A stretch of DNA of 64,000 bases from Zoroaster sp. YZ-2022 (GCA_029582265.1 CM055828.1:8079902-8143901), one strand, 5' to 3'; counted from the first letter of the stretch, positions 32,160-45,063 are shown. Notes: generated by a model from the letters alone, not told the origin. Program-made: numbers and translations.

Positions 32160-32729
32160 TGTGGCTGTACGTTTTCAGTTATTTCTGGAACCAGATACCC
32201 GCAATTGGAAATCTTTGGATACATGGGTACCCGCAATTTTTGTTTGTAAAAACACATACCGTAAATACTCCCAAATATATAAAATAACCAATATGAACAC
32301 AATTTTCTCTTGTTTTATTAGAGTCACGATAAATGTGGACTTACTGTAATAATTTCCCGCCTCTATATTACAAACGACTCGTAGCATCCCCATACAAAAA
32401 TAATTCATACACATACAAAAAAAATTCATGAGTCCCAACTTGTGTGAAATTACCAACTTGTGAAAACTGGCAGTCAACTGGGAACAAACTACGTAGATAC
32501 ATCAAACAAAAGCCAGCACGTCTGTGAAAGGCTGTCGGGAAATGTTACTTGTAAAGCCTTTATATCCGAGTCTTCTTCAACAAATCGGAGACTTCCATTT
32601 GTGTGGCTTAAATGTTTAGTCGGAATTTCAAAAAGTCATTTAATCATTTACGGGTAAGTGGAACCGAAAAATGGAAGCAGGTTAATAACAGTTTTGGTCA
32701 GGGTATCTGGATATCTGGTACAACCTTGC
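32160..32729. mobile_element. hAT-like element, diverged longer copy
   Basis: Left end CTGTGGCTGTACGTTTTCAG then TGGAACCAGATACCCGCAA. Right end GTCAGGGTATCTGGATATCT then GGTACAACC. Its right third matches 18690-18804 (AGTCATTTA, CGGGTAAGTGGAACCGAAAA). It is about 180 bp longer than the copy at 18415. The ends are too diverged to show a target duplication. Confidence 0.7.
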
Positions 32730-32830
32730 TTTACACTTAGTTAGTTCTATAGTAATTATTCAACAGTTTGGTTATTGTTGAACTTACATGTAACAAACCT
32801 TTACCTTACCCTTAGGCCAAATAAAATAAA

Positions 32831-33455
32831 AGTCTCCGGTTTCTGGTCTCCGCGTGCGTCACTTCAGACCCGTGTGTCAGCATTTTTAGTTTTCTTCTTT
32901 TTGTTGTTGCTATGAAACGATGTCCAATTGCAGCCCAAATTGCTGGATTGGTTGCAATTCTGCTGTTGCTGTGTTTTAAACGACTTTTCACATTGGGGTA
33001 TGAACCTTTGCCCGATTTGTTTGTTTGTTTGTTTGTTTATTCTATCTTTATTCTGGATATCTCTTTCAATACAAAGTACTGGTCTCCAAAGAGGTCCAGA
33101 TTAAAACATTATTGTATTCAACACTACATGTATTTAAAATGTACAAAAGTATATACAAGATATATTTACAGTATGTGTACATAATATACACAGTCACAAC
33201 ATAGTGTTAAGTTTAAAAGTGTAAACATATAAATGTACATTAGGCCTATCAATATACATGAAATCATAATATGTCAGCATTAATGAGTACTGATGGCATT
33301 CTTTGTGTATGGGAAATTTGGTCTGGTTCCAATAACCGTGTATACATGTATCACGTATTTCACTGGTTGGCAAAAAAAAAAGATTTAAAAAAAAACACTA
33401 AAAAAACATCACTGCACTGATTATGAAGCTGACCTATGACCAGAAACCGGAGACT
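32831..33455 (+). mobile_element. TIR element E, copy 3, with internal replacement
   Basis: Perfect 18-bp terminal inverted repeats: AGTCTCCGGTTTCTGGTC (32831-32848) and its reverse complement (33438-33455). The expected GAGGCCTCTCTTAGCCATCA segment is replaced at about 33020-33300 by a TTTG-started, A/T-rich insert that may be a reversed retroelement tail. No coding is seen. Confidence 0.9.
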
Positions 33456-34739
33456 GACATTGAATAATGTGTCAAATTAGACTCAAATCTTGCAAATGAG
33501 ATTTTGAAAGAAAATAAAACTTCATCGAATCTGCTGAAATTATCTTTCTAACAAGGTTCATTGCTCTGATTATCACCCCATCTCCAAGTAATGACTGTTG
33601 ATGGCTTTCAAGGCAATCCATCTTGTTTAATAGTGAATTGCTGTCATATAATGCACATGGGGTCTTTGACTTATACAGAATGGCTATTCTGAACTCACCT
33701 GCAGGGGGTGGAGCCAGGGTGGAGAAAAAAGTGGGAGATGGACACAGGAATAAAAGAGGTTTACACAATTAAAATATCGGGTTAAAAAATTCTTAAATAA
33801 ATAATGGACAGAAGATGTACTGTTTTATGCCATAGATGTTTTTTCCCTTTTTCTTTAAAGCTTCTTGGAGAGAGAATAAGATTTGTTTAACAAAGTGACT
33901 TTTTAAATGTTTTTTGCAATTTTGAGTCTGGACCCCTTCCCACCCCCCTTCAGACATTCTGGATTCCCTCCCCCCCCCCCCCCCCAAACTACAAATGCAA
34001 AGATATTTTATAAATATGTTTGAGGCATGAGTTTGGAGTGGTTTGAAATCCTTTTGTATGCGATAATGGGAACCACTGTAAAAGATCTGGGTCCTTGGTT
34101 TTTGCAGTCCATGCTTCCATAATAAGCTGCAAAATATGAGCTACAAACTGGTGGGGGGAGGGGAGAGTCTTTGTGAGACTGAATGCTCTTTGTATTCTGC
34201 AAGGGACTGTATATTTAATGCTTTATTGGAAATGTTACTGGAACAGTGAGAAAAGAGTTATTTATGAGCCATGAGGCAGTGGGTAATTAGTTCACAGCAT
34301 TAGTGCACAGCATTAGTGCACAGAATATTTATAACTGCAGTACAACATACTATATTAATTCAAGGTGAATGATGCATGCATGTTGAAATGTGTTCAACTT
34401 TTGTAAATCATTAGCATTGCGTTTTGTGTTCCATTTGCATGAATTATGAAACAACCATAACTCTAAACACTATGAACAGGAAAATACCTGTAATGTTAAT
34501 TGTATTGGGCAAAATGTCTGAAACGGTACAATGGAGATAACCTCAGACAATTTAATGTCTGAAACCTAAGCTAGATTTTTCAGACATTAACTTGTATGAA
34601 ATGTAAACATGGATTAGGTTTCTACCCAGGAATAAGCCAAAAATGACTAAAACATAATCTTGCATTGTATTTGGATTAAGGATAATATTTCTCAATGCAG
34701 GATAATGTCTGAAGCTTAATCCAAGATTACATTTCAGAC
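33456..34739. other. No recognisable feature
   Basis: A C-run at about 33969-33985 and low-complexity patches. Around 34550-34745 a TTTCAGACATTA-type motif appears several times in both orientations, possibly a small foldback. Confidence 0.45.
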
Positions 34740-35115
34740 ATTTTAATTGTAGTATCAACAAATCCATATTTCTACAGTATCCCATTATCCATATTTCTAC
34801 ATTATCTATTTATATTTCTACAATATCTAAATACCCATATTTGTACAATATCAATAAATTTATAATTCTAAAATATGCAAATAACCATATTTTTACAGTA
34901 TCAGTATATCCATGTTTCTACAGTATCCAAATTTTAATATTTCTACATTATACAAATTTTAATATTTCTGCAGTATACAAAATATCCATATTTCTACAGT
35001 ATCCAAATTGTAATATTTCTACAATATCCAAAATATGAATATTTTTAAAGTATCCAAATGGACAGTATTCAAATGTCTATATTTCTACTGTTTCCATATA
35101 TCCATATCTCTACAT
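34740..35115. repeat. Degenerate AT-rich tandem repeat
   Basis: About fifteen irregular copies of a 20-26 bp unit built on CCATATTTCTACAGTATCCA. Units vary in length and sequence, so the array is old. Confidence 0.85.
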
Positions 35116-35279
35116 TTTGATTTCCATCCACAATGCAGTATTACCTCATGTCAAGTGTCTCTTTTTTTTGCGGAAGAAATATGAAGATGTTATTGTAGTG
35201 TCAGATTCCAATTTCATTACAATGGTTTGTTGCTCTGAAGAGATGAATAGGAATGAAATGAGAAAATAATCTCAGTTTA

Positions 35280-35400
35280 TTAAAGGGAGGTATTCTTATG
35301 ATACCACCTAAAAAAGACAGATTGTGCAGAATGTGTTAAACCATCATCACAAAGTGAGTTTTATATTAAATTGTTATCATTTAATATATTTTTGAGAATG
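35280..35400 (+). repeat. Diverged repeat H
   Basis: TTAAAGGGAGGTATTCTTAT, then ATGATACCACCTAAAAAAGA, then CATCATCACAAAGTGAGTTT. These are compressed landmarks of the H family. Confidence 0.45.
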
Positions 35401-35454
35401 CAAATAAATGTACTTGACTTTTCCGTCAAAGCCAGTAAGCATTTCTTTAAAAAA

Positions 35455-35640
35455 AAATTACTTTTGCCCTACACCAATGTGTGTATAGCACTGCATACTC
35501 AGTGCTTCCTGAGTGTCTGTGAAAAAACTTCACAGGCGACTCGGGCGGGATTCGAACCCACGACCTGCTTACTAGTTCAGACGTCGGTGTAGGGCAAAAT
35601 AAAATCAATTGTTTATCACCTGACGCAAGAATTTCATCAC
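35455..35640 (-). mobile_element. tRNA-derived SINE, family B, in an inverted frame
   Basis: The minus-strand B box GGGTTCGAATCCCGCC is near 35548-35560, with GTAAGCAGGTCGTGGG. The segment is bracketed by TTTGCCCTACACC (near 35463) and GGTGTAGGGCAAAA (near 35586), an inverted pair also seen around the copy at 47 kb. Confidence 0.7.
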
Positions 35641-36500
35641 ACTTATTTTTTGAATGTTGGTAAATCCATCTATACAGTGTGTGCAAAAAAAAAGTGCAAC
35701 ATTGACCCAAAAAAAATTTTGAAAGGCAAAACCACTTTGATGGAAACCTGGTGTAATGTCATAGGTAGAACAGTTTCTTAGCTACATGAAACTTTTTTCC
35801 CCGGTCAATTCTGATGTTTTTTTAAAGGAAACTAGAGCAAAATTGCGGAAGCATGTCAAATTCTCGTTGGGCCTCTCTGTGTGTTGGGAACCTTATCAGG
35901 GGTGTGAATGCTGTCATGGCTGTGGAAGTAAATGAATGCACACATGATCAATGTCAATCAATATTTTCTGTTCTTTCCAATACATGTATAACATAACAAT
36001 ATGATCTAATGATCCCTTATCTCAATGATATTCACATGGTGAGTTGTATTTTTTGCTGAAATAATACTTTTGTGAGAAAATAATTTATAAGTCCATTTTC
36101 AGGTAAATTAAAGATATTGCACACTTTTGTGTTATTTACACAGATATAAAATAACAATCTTTGTAGATATTTACAATTAAAGCGCACATCAATAAATACG
36201 TTATGTCTTCTTTATGTTATAAATAATGAAATGTTTCTGGCATCAAATTAAAATGTCTTCTTCATGCATCATGAAATTCAAGTTCATAAATACATAACCC
36301 AGATTCAGCATGTCCAGGTGAGAGTGGCCCAAGTAAAATTTACACCCTTTCACTTAATTGATTGTATTTCTGGATCTAGGGACCCAAATGGGATGGGGGT
36401 AAATAGTCAGGCTTTATTGTAAAATATAATTTCATTGAAGAAAAAAAACATTAAACAGTTTTAATTATTTGTTTTCTGAATGTTGCACTTTGTTTGGCAC
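35641..36500. other. No recognisable feature
   Basis: A/T-rich, no coding signature. Confidence 0.5.
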
Positions 36501-36610
36501 ACTCTGTACTTTATAAGAATCAAAATAATATGTTTAAAAACCAAGCTGTGAAAGTTTCAGCTTTTTTCTTTGACAGAAATATTTTGCAAACATTCTACTG
36601 AAATGAAAAT
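36501..36610 (+). repeat. Fragment of repeat H
   Basis: TTTATAAGAATCAAAATAAT then AACCAAGCTGTGAAAGTTTC then AGCTTTTTTCTTTG match the left half of H. Confidence 0.6.
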
Positions 36611-36660
36611 AAAATAAGTTTGACGGGATCAACTTTACTCGAAAAAGGCCCCCCAAAAAA

Positions 36661-36980
36661 GGTTTCCGGTCATAGGTCGACTTCAAAATCGGTGCAGTGA
36701 CGCTTTTTTTTTGTGCCAACCAGTGAAATACATGATACATGTATACATGGTTATTGGAACCAGACCAAATTTCCCATACACAAAGTATGTTGGCTAAGAG
36801 AGGCATCACAAATCAGGCAAATGTTCATACCCCTATGTGAAAAAGAATTCCAATCGATTCAGCAATTTTAGCTGCAATTGGACATCGTTTCATAGCCCCC
36901 CCCCCCCCAAAAAAAAAAGGAAAATTAAAAATGCTAATATGCAGCTCGGCGACGTGTGTGGACACCAGAAACCGGAGACC
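36661..36980 (-). mobile_element. TIR element E, copy 4
   Basis: Reverse copy: GGTTTCCGGTCATAGG at the left edge, GACACCAGAAACCGGAGACC at the right. The interior shares GGTTATTGGAACCAGACC, TAAGAGAGGCATCACAAAT and GGACATCGTTTCATAGC with the other copies, and holds a C/A-run at about 36897-36918. Confidence 0.85.
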
Positions 36981-39289
36981 TTTTAAAAAAAATTTTTTGG
37001 AGGGGGGGGGGGGCCTAATGTGATCTTTGGTTTGATTTTTTAGACTACTGTACCAATAGTGTATAGGGGGCTCTAATAAAATAAAAATCCTCCTTACAAA
37101 TGCACACTATATCACTATTATTACAATCAGGGGTAGTTTTATAATTTGATGGATCATCCCCATTGTCCTCATACAATGCTGAGTCTGAATCACATTCTTC
37201 CTTAGAAACAAGGTATATAACATTTGAAGTGTTCAACATAGGAGGGGGGGGGTGTTCTCAGTGTGATTTTTCAGTGAGATCTGTGCTTGCATCAAAGTGT
37301 GTAGTGCCAACTGTTTTGGCCAAATTTTAGGTTGGCTGAAAATTGTGAAAAAAGATGGCGCGAACACTGCAAACGAGGGATATAAATGAGAACTTACGGT
37401 AGATATACATGTACATGCTTGACAATTAATGTTATGGGGGGAGCACTTGCTGCTATGCTTAACCAATACAATCTACTGAATAATTAGCTTCAGGAAATAT
37501 AATCTTCCATCCATTCTGGAAGTGCACTTGGGTTTCTCACTTATAATCAAAGGAACTTGTCAGAATTAGAGATTGAATCCATAAATTAGGAGAATGCTCT
37601 AAAGAGTAACACCTTCATTTGCCAAGGAGCTCTAGGTTTATAAGGTAAGGCATACCTGTAGAATTGGCAATTTAACGATAACATCTTCCTTAGGAATAAG
37701 TATGTCAGATGTGGTGTCACTTAAAAAAGAAATGAAATAATTATAATTCAAATAAAGGAAGAATAGTCTGCCAAGTTCTATGTTAGAATGAATACAAGAA
37801 ATCAAAATGCATTTTCAATATTTTCTTGTTAATGACACATTGTAATAACCTGAAACATGCACAGTGTTATATAGAGAGTAAGCATCCTCCTAAAAGCAGT
37901 TTGGCCAACATCTAATGTATCTTATCTTATAAAAATAAACTCAGCAATAAACAAAATAGCATTGTAAATGCACTTATACAGATAGGTCATATATTTTCAT
38001 GGCAAATTGCATTCTTAGACTGGTTGTATAACATCATGTGAAAAAGCAATCGGTTGTCTCAAGTATCCGGTTGATTGTTAGGTAAGCTTACCCAAGAGGG
38101 ATCCGTGCATACATTTGATCCTAAATGATTATTTGAAAAGGGAGGGGAAAAAAGCTATTAATAATGTCCCATGTGGTTAGCTACATTGTATCACAGCATG
38201 GCTGTCTGTATCTTCATCTAATGGACAGTTAATGTGTGTGCATATGACTGGCTATTAATTACAAGGACATGGAATCTCTTGAAGAAGCAAAGCTCGCTAA
38301 TAATGTAACAGGATCGAGATGGTGTCTGCATTACCTAAATCCAGTACTCTGTATGTGGAATCTGTTTAATGGAAAGGTACTCTATTTAAAGGGACATCAT
38401 TTGTATGGCAAAAAAACAAAACAAAACAAAAAACATTAATGATAACATTTTTATTTAAAACCAATAACTTGGTTTTATAAGTTGGTACAAATACCGATCA
38501 AGGGGGGATGTTCCCTACTATTTATGATGGGGAGGATGGCAACCCCCCCAAAAAAAATAATAATAATAATAAAATAATAATAATAATAATTTAAAAAAAA
38601 AATTAATTAAAATAAAAATTAATTAAAATAAAAATTAAATTAAATTAATTAATTAATTAATTAATTAATTAACAAACATACAAACAAACAAACAAAAACA
38701 CTAATTCAAGCACACAGATTATTAAAATAGTCTTTTTTGTATTCTATTATAGACTTATTTTAATTTATCATTCATGTACAGTATGGTGTATAAAAATCTT
38801 GAAAAACTATTTAAAATTCACTTTATTGTTCGCATATTAAAAAATGTTTGGATTAATTTAGTCATTTGTGGTTGGGGGTAGGTCATATGGGTTGTAATCC
38901 CTAAATCATCACTGCAGGCCTCTCAGCAAAACCTATAAAACCTATACAAATCTATATTTCAAAATATGAAGCTCTATTGACCAACACATTTTCAACTTCC
39001 TCACAAAATCCTCATGGCTTTTTGAAGAAAAATTACTTCCTGAGTATAAAGAGATGAAGCCAAAACAGTAGCCAAACTGTGTACTGCTCTTAGCAATTTA
39101 TCAAAAATTGTTACTTAACACTGCATAATTACGGGAAATAACCTATAAAAGCATTTGGTAAATCTATAATAACCTATATTTTGCTTTAAAAACCTATTTA
39201 AAAAATCTGTATTTAGTAGATGAGGCACTGGGAGGCCTGTCACTGCTGGTATAAATCATCATGAGAATAAAAAGGAAAATGTTATGTCA
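36981..39289. other. No gene; low-complexity and traces of repeat H
   Basis: About 37790-37925 carries GCATTTTCAATATTTTCTTG and related H landmarks in reverse. About 38560-38700 is an AAT/AATT simple-repeat tract. G-runs lie near 37005 and 37242. Opposed short frames have no motifs. Confidence 0.5.
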
Positions 39290-39773
39290 ATGAATTTGAA
39301 TTTTGAAAATCTTTTGACAAAAATATAATCACAGTTTGACACAAAACTTACTTGGTGTAAATGTTTGATATCAAACATCCCTTTAAATCTTTCTGACTGA
39401 CCTGTTATATATCATTTAATGATAAGGTTTATAACTGATGATTCATAAAAGTAATATGAAACTGTTATGTGAAATTGCAATGTCAAACTTACTTAAATCA
39501 GATGAGGGAATCAATATTACTTTTAAATAATTTTGAATGAGGTTTTATCATTTTTAAGAATAAGAAAAGTCAAGTAATTCCAGTTCAGTGTTGTTGAATG
39601 AATACAAAAATCGGAATGCATCTGTAATATTTTCTTGGTCGAGAAACACGGCATTATAAACTGAAACGGGTTGGTTGCTTATTATCTTGATTCAAAGAGA
39701 GGAAACATGTTGTACACATTTGAAGTAGAAGCAGTTTTGTCAACATTACCAATGTTGTACCTTCCCTTTAACA
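39290..39773 (-). repeat. Interspersed repeat H, near full length
   Basis: Read on the minus strand: TTAAAGGGAAGGTACAACAT at 39754-39773, then CCAACCCGTTTCAGTTTAT, AAGAAAATATTACAGATGCA, GGGATGTTTGATATCAAAC and TTTACACCAAGTAAGTTTTG near 39340. At about 480 bp it gives the best view of the family. The TTAA start suggests a MITE. Confidence 0.7.
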
Positions 39774-39909
39774 GAACTCAACCATACTTAATGAGATTTG
39801 CAAATGTCTCCAATACAATGTTGATTGATTTCTTATTTATCCGGGGTAATCTGATCAGTGATAATCACTGTTCTCCCTCAGGGCTCAGCTTTATATCGGG
39901 AAAGGAAAT

Positions 39910-40020
39910 TCCAGTTTTAAAATGACAGCACCTGAATTATTTTGAGGGACGACTAATACCAGGCCTAATTAATACCATCATCAATTTTGCACAAAGTAAG
40001 TTTTGAATATTTAAATTAAC
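39910..40020 (+). repeat. Repeat H, right part
   Basis: AAAATGACAGCACCTGAATT then ACCATCATCAATTTTGCACA then AAGTAAGTTTTGAA. Confidence 0.6.
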
Positions 40021-40079
40021 CAGTTTTGAATTATCAAATTCTATACTTTACCTTTTAAAAACATAAATGATAATATTCT

Positions 40080-40400
40080 CTTGAAGGCGATCAAATTATA
40101 CTGATCCCCAACGTTGAGTTGTAACCACCAGAGGCCAATGTCACAGAGCTGCAAAGCAGAAAATTATGCTTAGCAAATATTTTTGCTATTACAATATAAA
40201 ACAGACTAATGCATACATTTTGTACGAAAATTTGGCAGGTAACAAAAGAAATACTCTAAGCAATTTGTTATGGTAAGCAATTTTCTTTTCTGAGCAGTTA
40301 GTTCTATGAAACTGGGCCCAGTTCTTTTCAGAACTAATTACTGCTCAATTGAGAATTTCCATTGGTGTCATCACCGCAAACAGTCTTCACTTATTCATGA
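40080..40400. repeat. Foldback repeat D, right arm with insert
   Basis: TTGAGTTGTAACCACCAG (to about 40131) continues after about 185 bp as AGTTCTTTTCAGAACTAATT, ACTGCTCAATTGAGAATTTC, ACCGCAAACAGTCTTCACTT. The intervening block, with AGAGCTGCAAAGCAGAAAA and CTATGAAACTGGGCC, is an insertion of unknown type. Confidence 0.65.
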
Positions 40401-40430
40401 TCACAGTTTTACATCCATAATACTTAACTT

Positions 40431-41069
40431 AATAATAATAATAAACTGTACTTATATAGCGCCTCACACAAAATGTCCCGAAGCGCTTACAAAAATTATA
40501 AGTTAATTAAAGAGGTAAGGTTTTAACATTGATTTGAAAAAATTTTCATTTGGAGCAGTTTTTATGAAATTTGGCAAATTGTTCCACAGTGTGGGTGAAG
40601 AATGTGAGAATGAGCGATGGCCATATGATTTGGTGCGAGTGATGTATGGGACGAGTTGAGATGAAGAGCTGGAACGGAGGGTACGACAAGGTTGATATGG
40701 ATGAAGGAGTTCATGGAGGTAGTGGGGTGCGGAATGGTTGAGGGATTTGTATGTCAGAAGTAGGATTTTGAATTCTATGCGTTTGGAGACAGGTAACCAA
40801 TGAAGTGTATGGAGTATTGGGGTGATATGTTGCCGAGGTGATGAGCGGGTGACAAGTCTTGCTGCTGAGTTTTGAATACGTTGGAGTTTTGCAATTTGTG
40901 AGACAGGTAGACAACTGAGAAGGCTGTTACAGAGATCTAAACGGCATGTGATGAAAGCATGGACCAGTCTTTCAGTGGTCTGTTGATCAAGATATTTCCT
41001 TAACTTTCCTATTTTATGAAGGGCTAGTGATGAAGAATGGCAAATGTTATTGATTTGCCGTGATACTTG
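40431..41069 (-). pseudogene. LINE ORF2 C-terminal 188 codons, frame intact, 3' ATT tail
   Basis: Read from 41069 to a TAA stop at 40505-40503, one uninterrupted frame shows the end of a CR1/L2-type reverse transcriptase. In order: IGKLRKYLDQQTTERLVHAF, ITCRLDLCNSLLS, LQRIQNSAARLVT, HITPILHTLHWLPV, RIEFKILLLTYKSLNHSAP, LRSSS, YGHRSF, LWNNLPNF and FKSMLKPYLFN. The thumb and connection-like C-terminal part is present. The catalytic palm (FADD-type) and endonuclease are absent because the copy is 5' truncated. After the stop come a GCGCTATATAAG-type UTR (minus strand) and an AAT/ATT tail (40431-40445). It interrupts an H element. The intact frame means the insertion is fairly young. Confidence 0.93.
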
Positions 41070-41238
41070 GTGTATATAAAGTTGATGATGGTATCAAACA
41101 TACCTTGAAAAATGTATTTCTGAGGTATTGTCTCCCTGAGTACAGATTTCGTGTTTGTCAATCAACATTTCTGGATACATTTTCACTATTTTCTTGTAAA
41201 CCACGCAACCTTATGAGCTGAAGCTTTTATACAGTACA
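41064..41238 (-). repeat. Repeat H, interrupted by the LINE
   Basis: On the minus strand: GTATAAAAGCTTCAGCTCAT, CAAGAAAATAGTGAAAATGT, CAAGGTATGTTTGATACC and ATCATCAACTTTATATACAC, CAAGTA. Beyond the LINE the H landmark seems to resume near 40400-40428 (ATGTAAAACTGTGATCA). Confidence 0.72.
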
Positions 41239-41289
41239 GTAGGTTAGTTGTGTTATTGTTTATTCACATAAAGTGAGACACAGCTAGTG

Positions 41290-41880
41290 CTGGCAGTTAC
41301 TAGTTAGTTCACTACCCCCATTTAACCCAAACTTTCACAGTCAGTTAACCGGTTAACTGAAAGTCGACCCCTGAAGGTCACACAAGCTACATGTAGATTG
41401 TGAGCAAATGGAACAATACATTTTCAATAAAAAAAAAAAACATGAATAAATTTCCTGCATTGATTGTTTAATAACCAATGGGGCAAAAAAGAAAGTCTAG
41501 AACAACAAATTAGGCAACAATTAATGATTTTGGTTAGCTAGTTAGTAAATTTCTAAATGGTTAGTGTAGTTTCAGTAAGTTAACCGGTTAACCAGTTAAC
41601 TACAACACAAATGGGGCAAAAAGAAAGTCTAGAACAACAAATTAGGCAACAATTAATGATTTTGGTTAGCTAGTTAGTAAATTTCTAAATGGTTAGTGTA
41701 GTTTCAGTAAGTTAACCGGTTAACCAGTTAACCAGTTAACTACAACACAAATGGGGCAAAAAGAAAGTCTAGGACAACAAATTAGGCAACAATTAATGGT
41801 TTTGCTTAGCTAGTTAGTAAATTTCTAAACGGTTAGTGCAGTTTCGGTAGGTTAACCGTCCCAATGCTGGACACAGCAGA
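41290..41880 (+). repeat. Three-copy tandem repeat of about 130-140 bp
   Basis: CAAATGGGGCAAAAAGAAAG, TCTAGAACAACAAATTAGGC and AGTTAACCGGTTAACCAG recur in three units (about 41478, 41611 and 41749). AACCGGTTAACC makes short palindromes at each junction. Confidence 0.88.
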
Positions 41881-43312
41881 ATGGAAGTTCAAAAATGCTA
41901 TAGTTTCCTTGGTCTCTAGAGATTTTTTGTCTGAGCATGCACAAAGTGTACATCAGCTGTCACATTACACTCTACATGTATAAATGAACAGGTTTTTTCC
42001 CCCTGTGTATTCACCTGTGGTAAGTACAGGACTTTGAGGGGTAATTATTTGTGCAGTGCTCACTGAACATATAATGTTCTGGGTGAAATGTGCCAGTATT
42101 GATGACATGTTTAGGTTCATTTCTGTTATATTTTTAAGTGGATTGCACTTCTTTTTATTGATTGTACAAATTTGTACTTTTGCATATTGTTGAATCGGAT
42201 TACATGTACTATTGAGTTATAACTGCCTTAACGTATTCAATATTTTCAGGAAGAAAGTTTGTATCACCAACCAACCCTGATTATTTCTAAGCAGTAAAAT
42301 TTTTGGGAAAAAAGTCACTGACCTACTGAGTGTAGTATACATTGAAGACGTTTCACCTGTGTATTTGTCTATTTTAACAGCTCAATTTACTCTTCTTTTT
42401 TTTTCGGAAAATTGCTATTTAACTTGGAGTAGTGGACGAATGATTTATAACGACATATTTCTCCAAATAAAGAAGCATAATTTTACAGTAAATATGTAAT
42501 GAAATGAATTTATGGTGATTGGTGAGTCCTGTCTTAAATTCCACATCTCCCAACTGACCCGCATATCTACATGTACAATACATGTAATGAATGAACAATG
42601 TTAATATGACCAGCTAATGTGCTGTTCCCAATTGGGAACTATAAAATAAATGTTGCAACTTTTTAGAACTAAGCTTCTGACAACTCATTTCATACTATTT
42701 GGTTTCCTTTCCCCTTCTGTGACTGCAAGGGTCAAAATCTTGATATACTTGCCAAAGTATATCTAGTGCACTTAAAAGTCGAACACTGTCAAAACCTTAT
42801 GTGTAGTAAGTACATTTACAGGTCAAAATGAGTGGGGGTGTAACGAGGTATATAATGTTTAGTGGGTTTCTTGTGGTAGGATGGCCTTGTAGAGGTGCTG
42901 GTCACATGTTCTATCTTACCACTCACTGGCTTTGTTTAACATGAATTTTTGTGTACTTTTCATTTTTTTAGGGTTTGGTTTTATATTTAATTGATGTAAT
43001 CTGATTGCCAGTGTAAAATGTAATAAAATAAAATAAAATAAAAAGTGTTTTTGACTTGTCTTGCATTGTCTTGTATTGTTGAGGGTGGTCAAAATGACAG
43101 TAAAAACCAGTCCAAAAAATGCCCCTGTGTGCACATTTGGGTCAACAGTCAAAACAGGCAGTTGACTTATTTTGACCACCGTAGCTACTAGCCACTAAAG
43201 TTCAGCTATAGTAGGAGTTTTTTTTAAAAGGATATTATCAATGTTCCAATGAACACAATACATTTTGGAAGTCACCAGTTAAACACGGGTGATGTATCTT
43301 TGATGTACATAG
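41881..43312. other. No gene; possible retroelement tail
   Basis: About 42890-43045 ends in repeated AATAAAATAAAATAAAAT after a T-rich stretch, like a LINE 3' end, but no coding remnant is seen. The rest is featureless. Confidence 0.4.
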
Positions 43313-44575
43313 TTCATGTACCTTCCGTTTTGTATTTTTTATTTATATTATGTGTCGCGGCACTGCAATAAAAAAGCCAACCTATGGGGTACGCCAAGAG
43401 ACGATTAAACACAGTATGGAACCACATCCATATTGCATTCACTAGGCTGTACAGGCATTTTCCACATGTAATAACATACGGTGAATGAGCACGGAATCTG
43501 CGACTGAAAAAGCTGAACGTATGTAGAGTGCTTTGGATTATTGGCAAACCACTTAGAATTCACTCTCTTCTCTTGCCTGTGAATGATACAAAATATCGCA
43601 GCTTTTCACATGCCACTGATGAAGTGATTTATCAATGGCAGATCCAGGATGGTTGGAATTTAATGTGTTATAGTCATGACATTGTCCCACATACTCCAAA
43701 TTGTTTAATTTTAATTTAAAAAATATATATATATGAGTTGCTAATAATGAGTTGTTAACACAGGGCTGTAGCCCAACTGCAGTTCGATACTGCTGTTTAA
43801 TCTCGGGTATCCCTATCAAATTGGAAACTTCTTTCTTACAATTTCGTTACCCCATTGTGAATTGTGTTGACTTAACATGTGCATTGTATGTCTGAGCACG
43901 GACCCCACATAGAACCAATATGGTCACTACTAAATATTTCTTTCCGTGTATGAGTGCAAATGCAAGGTTTATCAGATGAAGTCTTATTAATCCACAGTAT
44001 GTTCCTGAAACCTTAATGGATGTTCTTCGTTTTTTACAAACTTGATTGCCTCGGTATCGACCGACCCACGTAAAGTAACTCTTTTGTGAGGGAATGCGAT
44101 ACTCTTAGTGAAGGTGGTAATTCCAAAGTAGGTCTTTAAATAGTAGGTCCATGAATGAGGGGAACTCGATTAGTGCTGCTTTTCACTTATTTTCACTTTT
44201 CTTTGTCAACAGTTATTTTATCTTTTACAGAATTGGTATATATGTTTCCTGAGACCAATTCCATAGAGTTGCTTCGCAGAGAATCATGTTATTGTTAATG
44301 GTTCCTAGACGTTTTGTATAAAAAATGCAAGTCATTACACTGGCGTCTAAGGTTACATTGCCTTGCCAACTGCCAAGAAGGGGCGCCATATGCAAAATGC
44401 ACGTGTTATACAAACCTGTGTTCACAGTTCTCGTCATTGTAAATTCCACCTTTGAGAATTTGACAAAGAATTTTTGCATTTCTAAAATATTGATTTAGCA
44501 ATTGCACACTTGTATCCATAAGTAGACACATTTGATTTGTTTTGAATAAGTTTTTAGATGCATTGCCAAGAAACT
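43313..44575. other. No recognisable feature
   Basis: Two opposed open frames at 43528-43819 overlap and have no motif. Otherwise A/T-rich. Confidence 0.45.
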
Positions 44576-44640
44576 TAAAGGGGAAGGTACCACATTGGTA
44601 ATTGCCAGATTATTAAATTCACTATAATCTGAAAAATAAT
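44576..44640 (+). repeat. Left end of repeat H
   Basis: CTTAAAGGGGAAGGTACCAC then ATTGGTAATTGCCAG. A MITE C copy starts directly afterwards. Confidence 0.6.
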
Positions 44641-44871
44641 TTAACTCTAACCACCCCAAATCCTGCAAAATCCTCCAAAGGGCACTTTTTGGGAAAAATT
44701 CAGCACTATTGCAAACTGGTAAGAAGTACAGGCCATAAGTGCTGAATATGAAAGATCAACGAAAATGCATGGTGCATTTTGAAGATCAGGGCATGTTTCC
44801 AAAAGTGCACTGATGGATTTGGAGGATTCAGGAAGGTTCCTAGCCAGAATACCTAGGGGGTTAGGGTTTAA
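44641..44871 (-). mobile_element. piggyBac-like MITE C, copy 3
   Basis: Runs from TTAACTCTAACCACCCC to GGGGGTTAGGGTTTAA, in reverse orientation relative to copies 1 and 2. It shares GGCCATAAGTGCTGAATATG and GGAGGATTCAGGAAGGTTCC. TTAA lies at both boundaries. Confidence 0.86.
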
Positions 44872-45063
44872 TGTTAAGATGAAAACACGTACACGTAGCA
44901 ATCATTCTGAGGAATGATTTTATATGAAGTGCTTCCATTTTGGAGAAAAACAAATATTGTTATGTTGATTTTTACAAAAAATTGCTGTTTGGCAACTTTT
45001 TTGGAAAACATAGAAACATAAAAACCATGTAGGTCTCACAGCTGTTTGTTGTATTCTCAATAA
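44872..45063. other. No recognisable feature
   Basis: Short spacer before the LINE fragment. Confidence 0.4.
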
